From contig JAGTWJ010000001.1 in assembly GCA_020064725.1 (NCBI GenBank), forward strand, positions 6,324,001-6,388,000: a stretch of DNA of 64,000 bases, given 5' to 3'. Numbering within the stretch: the stretch's first letter is position 1; every line of letters begins with the position of its first letter. Shown one piece after another: positions 60,946 to 64,000 of this stretch. The DNA is from Drechslerella dactyloides. Its lineage: Eukaryota; Ascomycota; Orbiliomycetes; Orbiliales; Orbiliaceae. The position numbers and the translations under genes were made by a program. The notes under the pieces were generated by a model. The model was not told the origin of the DNA. It saw only the letters and a program-made list of their open reading frames with translations, and made no database searches.

Positions 60946-63900
60946 ATGTCTGGGTGATCGGTATACACGGTGAGGAGATGCGGAGGCGGTGCAGGGGTGG
61001 AAAATATAGCACATTAATGGTTACATTTGGAGTTTTTTTTTTCCTTGCGATAGATTCTTTCTTTCCTTTTTTATACACGGGCTTATATATAGTCCGATTA
61101 CATGGTTTCCTTGATGTTATACGGTACTAGTGTTTGTTAATTGTGCATGTTCTGTGCTCATTGCCCGCTTGCTTGTTATTCTTGTTTGCGGTGGATGGGA
61201 GGTTTAAACAAAACGCATGTATAAGGACTGGGAGGGTTGAAGGAAAAGTGGACTGTATGAAGACTGCTGGTTTGCATATCGAGCTTTATCGACTATCTGG
61301 GATTTTTCTTATATTCATTAGTGAGTGAGTGAGCTTGTGTATGTGTGTCTTCTGAGATCGTTGGATTATAAATGTACATATAGTGGTAGAATGTTGATGG
61401 ATTCTTCGTGTCTACGTTTTGTTGGGGTTGAGCGGTGGGTGAACGGAATGGACGCGAAGCCTTGAAGCGCGCGCCTATAGGGATACTAGCGACGGCCACT
61501 CACTTCTATCATTATAGCGATTTTTCTTATGGATACATGGCAATCTATACATACTGTTACCATCTACACCTGGTAGGATCTGTTCGTTCGTGGAGCGATG
61601 CATCGATGGGTGGGCGTGGTTTGTGGAGCTTCGAATCGTGGGTGTTAGGAGGGTGCGCAGGCGACGAATACGACCGCACGTAGTTGGATGAGGGCACGCT
61701 CGATCGAGACATTTAGAATTGGTAACGAAACACACCGACCCCGATTCAATTGCAAATTGGTCAATGTTACGAAGCCAATTGCCTAAAGCCGCTGGGGATA
61801 TATATATATATGGCTTTAGATCCTGGCGTTCATCTATCTCGCGTTTTAACCTTGGAATAGCGCCCGCTGGCCCCAGCGGCTGACCGTGATGGCATCAGGA
61901 GCCAACCGGGTATATAAACGTTACGCGTATATAGCTAGCGTATAACATGATATCAACAAGTGTAGTTCAACTTGTCTTTGAACTGGGGATAGCTGAGCTT
62001 GATTAGCGGATCGTCGTTGCAGCGACTTGGGTCTAGCGATTCCGAATTGTATTGCATATTGATTTGGTCTCGTAAACCAGACCCTCCCCTTTACACATTG
62101 CATATTGATCGAGAATCAATCGCATATGCGTTAGGAGACTGGTGTTAAGTGTCGGCATGCATGCCGCCCCAGTCAGAACCTCGGAGGTTCCGCTACTAAG
62201 ATCGAGTTGTCTGAGAAACTCTGAGACTTATATTATGATCGATCGCGTATGATCAATTATATGAGGAGTAGTACGGATATCTACATTGTTCCATGTATGC
62301 ATGAAATCGGGGTTTTGGATTTACGATTGCGCGTCGGTGTATATCGACAGTCAAGATCCGTCGTACAATTGCTGCCATGCGTATGGTTAGATTGTAACTG
62401 GACTTTCGTTGCCAATTGAGCAACTTAGGTTAGTATACGTTTAGTGAGGTCCCGTTTTCATATCTGTGCATCTAATGGTGTGTCAAGATTAAGCCGTGAT
62501 TACGTCAAGATTCTAAGCATCTTTATTGGTATTTTTAAATTCGTTCGATCGAACGTAGATAAATGAGCAGCTGATCGATGATAATATATCCAAGTACGCA
62601 TCGGATAGTGATACTGGAAACGGCCTCGATACCAGGCCCGATACCTATAAGGCTCGAGATGTCCGCGACGCTACCGACTTGTTATCGTCTACTGGCATTA
62701 CAGTGTCTCTTAATTGCTAATTTTTAAAAATGTTGTGCTTAAATTCGGGCTACGGCGATAGTTGGGTTGCTTTATGCATGCGCGAGCACGCAATCAGACA
62801 TTTAACGTCGGCTCATGACTACACAATATCTACACGTGGTTTTCCAAGTTATATCTTACAGCGTTCGATTTTCTGACTAGCGGTCGGCCGACGCCGCGGC
62901 ATTGCGTGCGTGCGTGGCATTTAATATTTGCTGGGTGGCACTGTGCACACGGCCGGATGCATACATATGCAGATGTCTGTAAGGATGTACAAGTATGGTT
63001 CGATACGAGCTCGCGTATGATATGATACGATACGGCATGATAGTGTTGGCGTGGGCTGCAACTGGGAGCGTGGACCTGCTGTCTCGGACGGACTGGGCAG
63101 GTCGAGTCGGTTATGGTGGTGGTATTTCGCAACTTGATATCGGATCAAGCTTTTTGATTTGTGGTATTTTGGGACGCCGAATGTGTGGCGGCGAGCGCGA
63201 GCTCGTTGCGAAAATAAATTCAGATTAAGTAATTACTGCACGGTGCTCGACTATTTCGGAGAGCGAACACGGTCGCGACCGGTGGCTATATACGTTGTAC
63301 ATGCCCCTCTACCTCTTGGAATAAGGCCATAGAGTCTAGGCTTGAGGTGGGGGACGACTAATATAATGAAATTTTGTGGTTGGAATTTAAAATCGTGGAT
63401 TGTGCGGTTATGCGGGTGGCCTGAACAGGAAGCCGACATCACTGCGCACAGCACATAATCTAATTAATTGCCAGTTGACCTGCATGAGGGCAAGCAGGCA
63501 CGTCAGCGGCACGAAATTTTCGCTTTTTGTGTAAATTGTGGAATATCTGACATCCATGTTGCATCGCTCAGCGCGAAGCAATGTCCATACTACTTCATGC
63601 ATGTCATACTGTTGGAGAATGTTTTGAATGTGCGATCGAAGCGCGGCTTCTAGGTCTTCTTTCTCTTCTTTCTTTTAGAAAAAACTAAAAAAATACAAAA
63701 ATGCGATATGTCGCGACAGCAGAGTCGCACGTGCGACGATGCAGGTTGGGGAACCATCACATGATGGAATATTCGCCTCGATACAAAAGTCCTTCCATGC
63801 ACGAACTGTGTGGATCGGTATCTAGTATCTGTATCCCTTGCTTGCTGCTCGCTTGCCGAGTGGGGCAAGGTTTCTGTCCTTTTTTCTCGTTTGCAGCAGG

Positions 63901-64000
63901 ACGCACAGTCCAGGAAGGAAAGGAGCTGTGCAATGTCGCAAAACTTGCTGGGGGAGCATTTTGCATTCCTCAGCTGAGGACGGGCACGCAGGGAGCGAGG
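60946..64000. other. Intergenic, 3.1 kb to window end
   Basis: 3' UTR of glutamate dehydrogenase (T-rich sequence at 61034-61075), then AT-rich sequence with an (AT)n stretch at 61800-61811 and many short palindromes (GATCGATC-type, GCATGCATGC). No open frame over about 100 codons and no recognisable RNA gene or transposon. Confidence 0.5.

Overview
The window reads as nuclear DNA of a filamentous ascomycete (Pezizomycotina). Genes carry short introns, mostly 50-110 bp, with GTATGT/GTGAGT-like donors and CTAAC/CTAAT branch sites. The gene set is fungal: an SPX/VTC polyphosphate synthase, a long NAD-glutamate dehydrogenase, a Csc1/OSCA (DUF221) channel, a NACHT-ankyrin NLR, a fungal CorA-like protein, a CFEM-like surface protein, and Ser/Thr-rich secreted proteins. 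No tRNA, rRNA or intact transposon was recognised. Exon models come from reading frames and splice signals by eye, so boundaries are predictions.

Layout. 1-2126 (+): 3' part of a nuclear protein with two half zinc-cluster motifs, cut by the window edge. 4269-7835 (+): Csc1/OSCA-type channel. 11855-12838 (+): CFEM-like single-pass surface protein. 14278-18481 (+): NLR (alpha/beta-hydrolase - NACHT - ankyrin), followed by an in-frame open extension to 18856. 18960-21278 (+): fungal CorA-like protein in 8 exons. 21815-22918 (-): secreted periplasmic-binding-protein-like protein. 25348-26216 (-): LURP-one-like protein. 28442-29714 (-): secreted Ser/Thr-rich protein. 31953-34658 (-): Vtc4. 37772-46022 (+): a 2602-codon Tc-toxin/Rhs-like gene of bacterial ancestry. 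46738-48807 (-): Rad21/Scc1 kleisin. 50316-50641 (+): a 56-aa cysteine-rich protein in three small exons. 57448-60945 (+): NAD-specific glutamate dehydrogenase.

Housekeeping genes (channel, Vtc4, Rad21, glutamate dehydrogenase) are separated by stretches of accessory character. One is 8-31 kb, holding the NLR/CorA-like pair and secreted proteins. Another is the Tc/Rhs-like gene, which sits alone between Vtc4 and Rad21. The most unusual points are: the domesticated Tc/Rhs-like gene, whose introns lie only in its leader and its C-terminal tail, with four consecutive phase 0-0 tail exons; the 26-C tract in the NLR, which is either inside an intron or a frameshifting tract; two half zinc clusters split by introns at the same position; and a perfect 27-bp in-frame tandem duplication in Vtc4.
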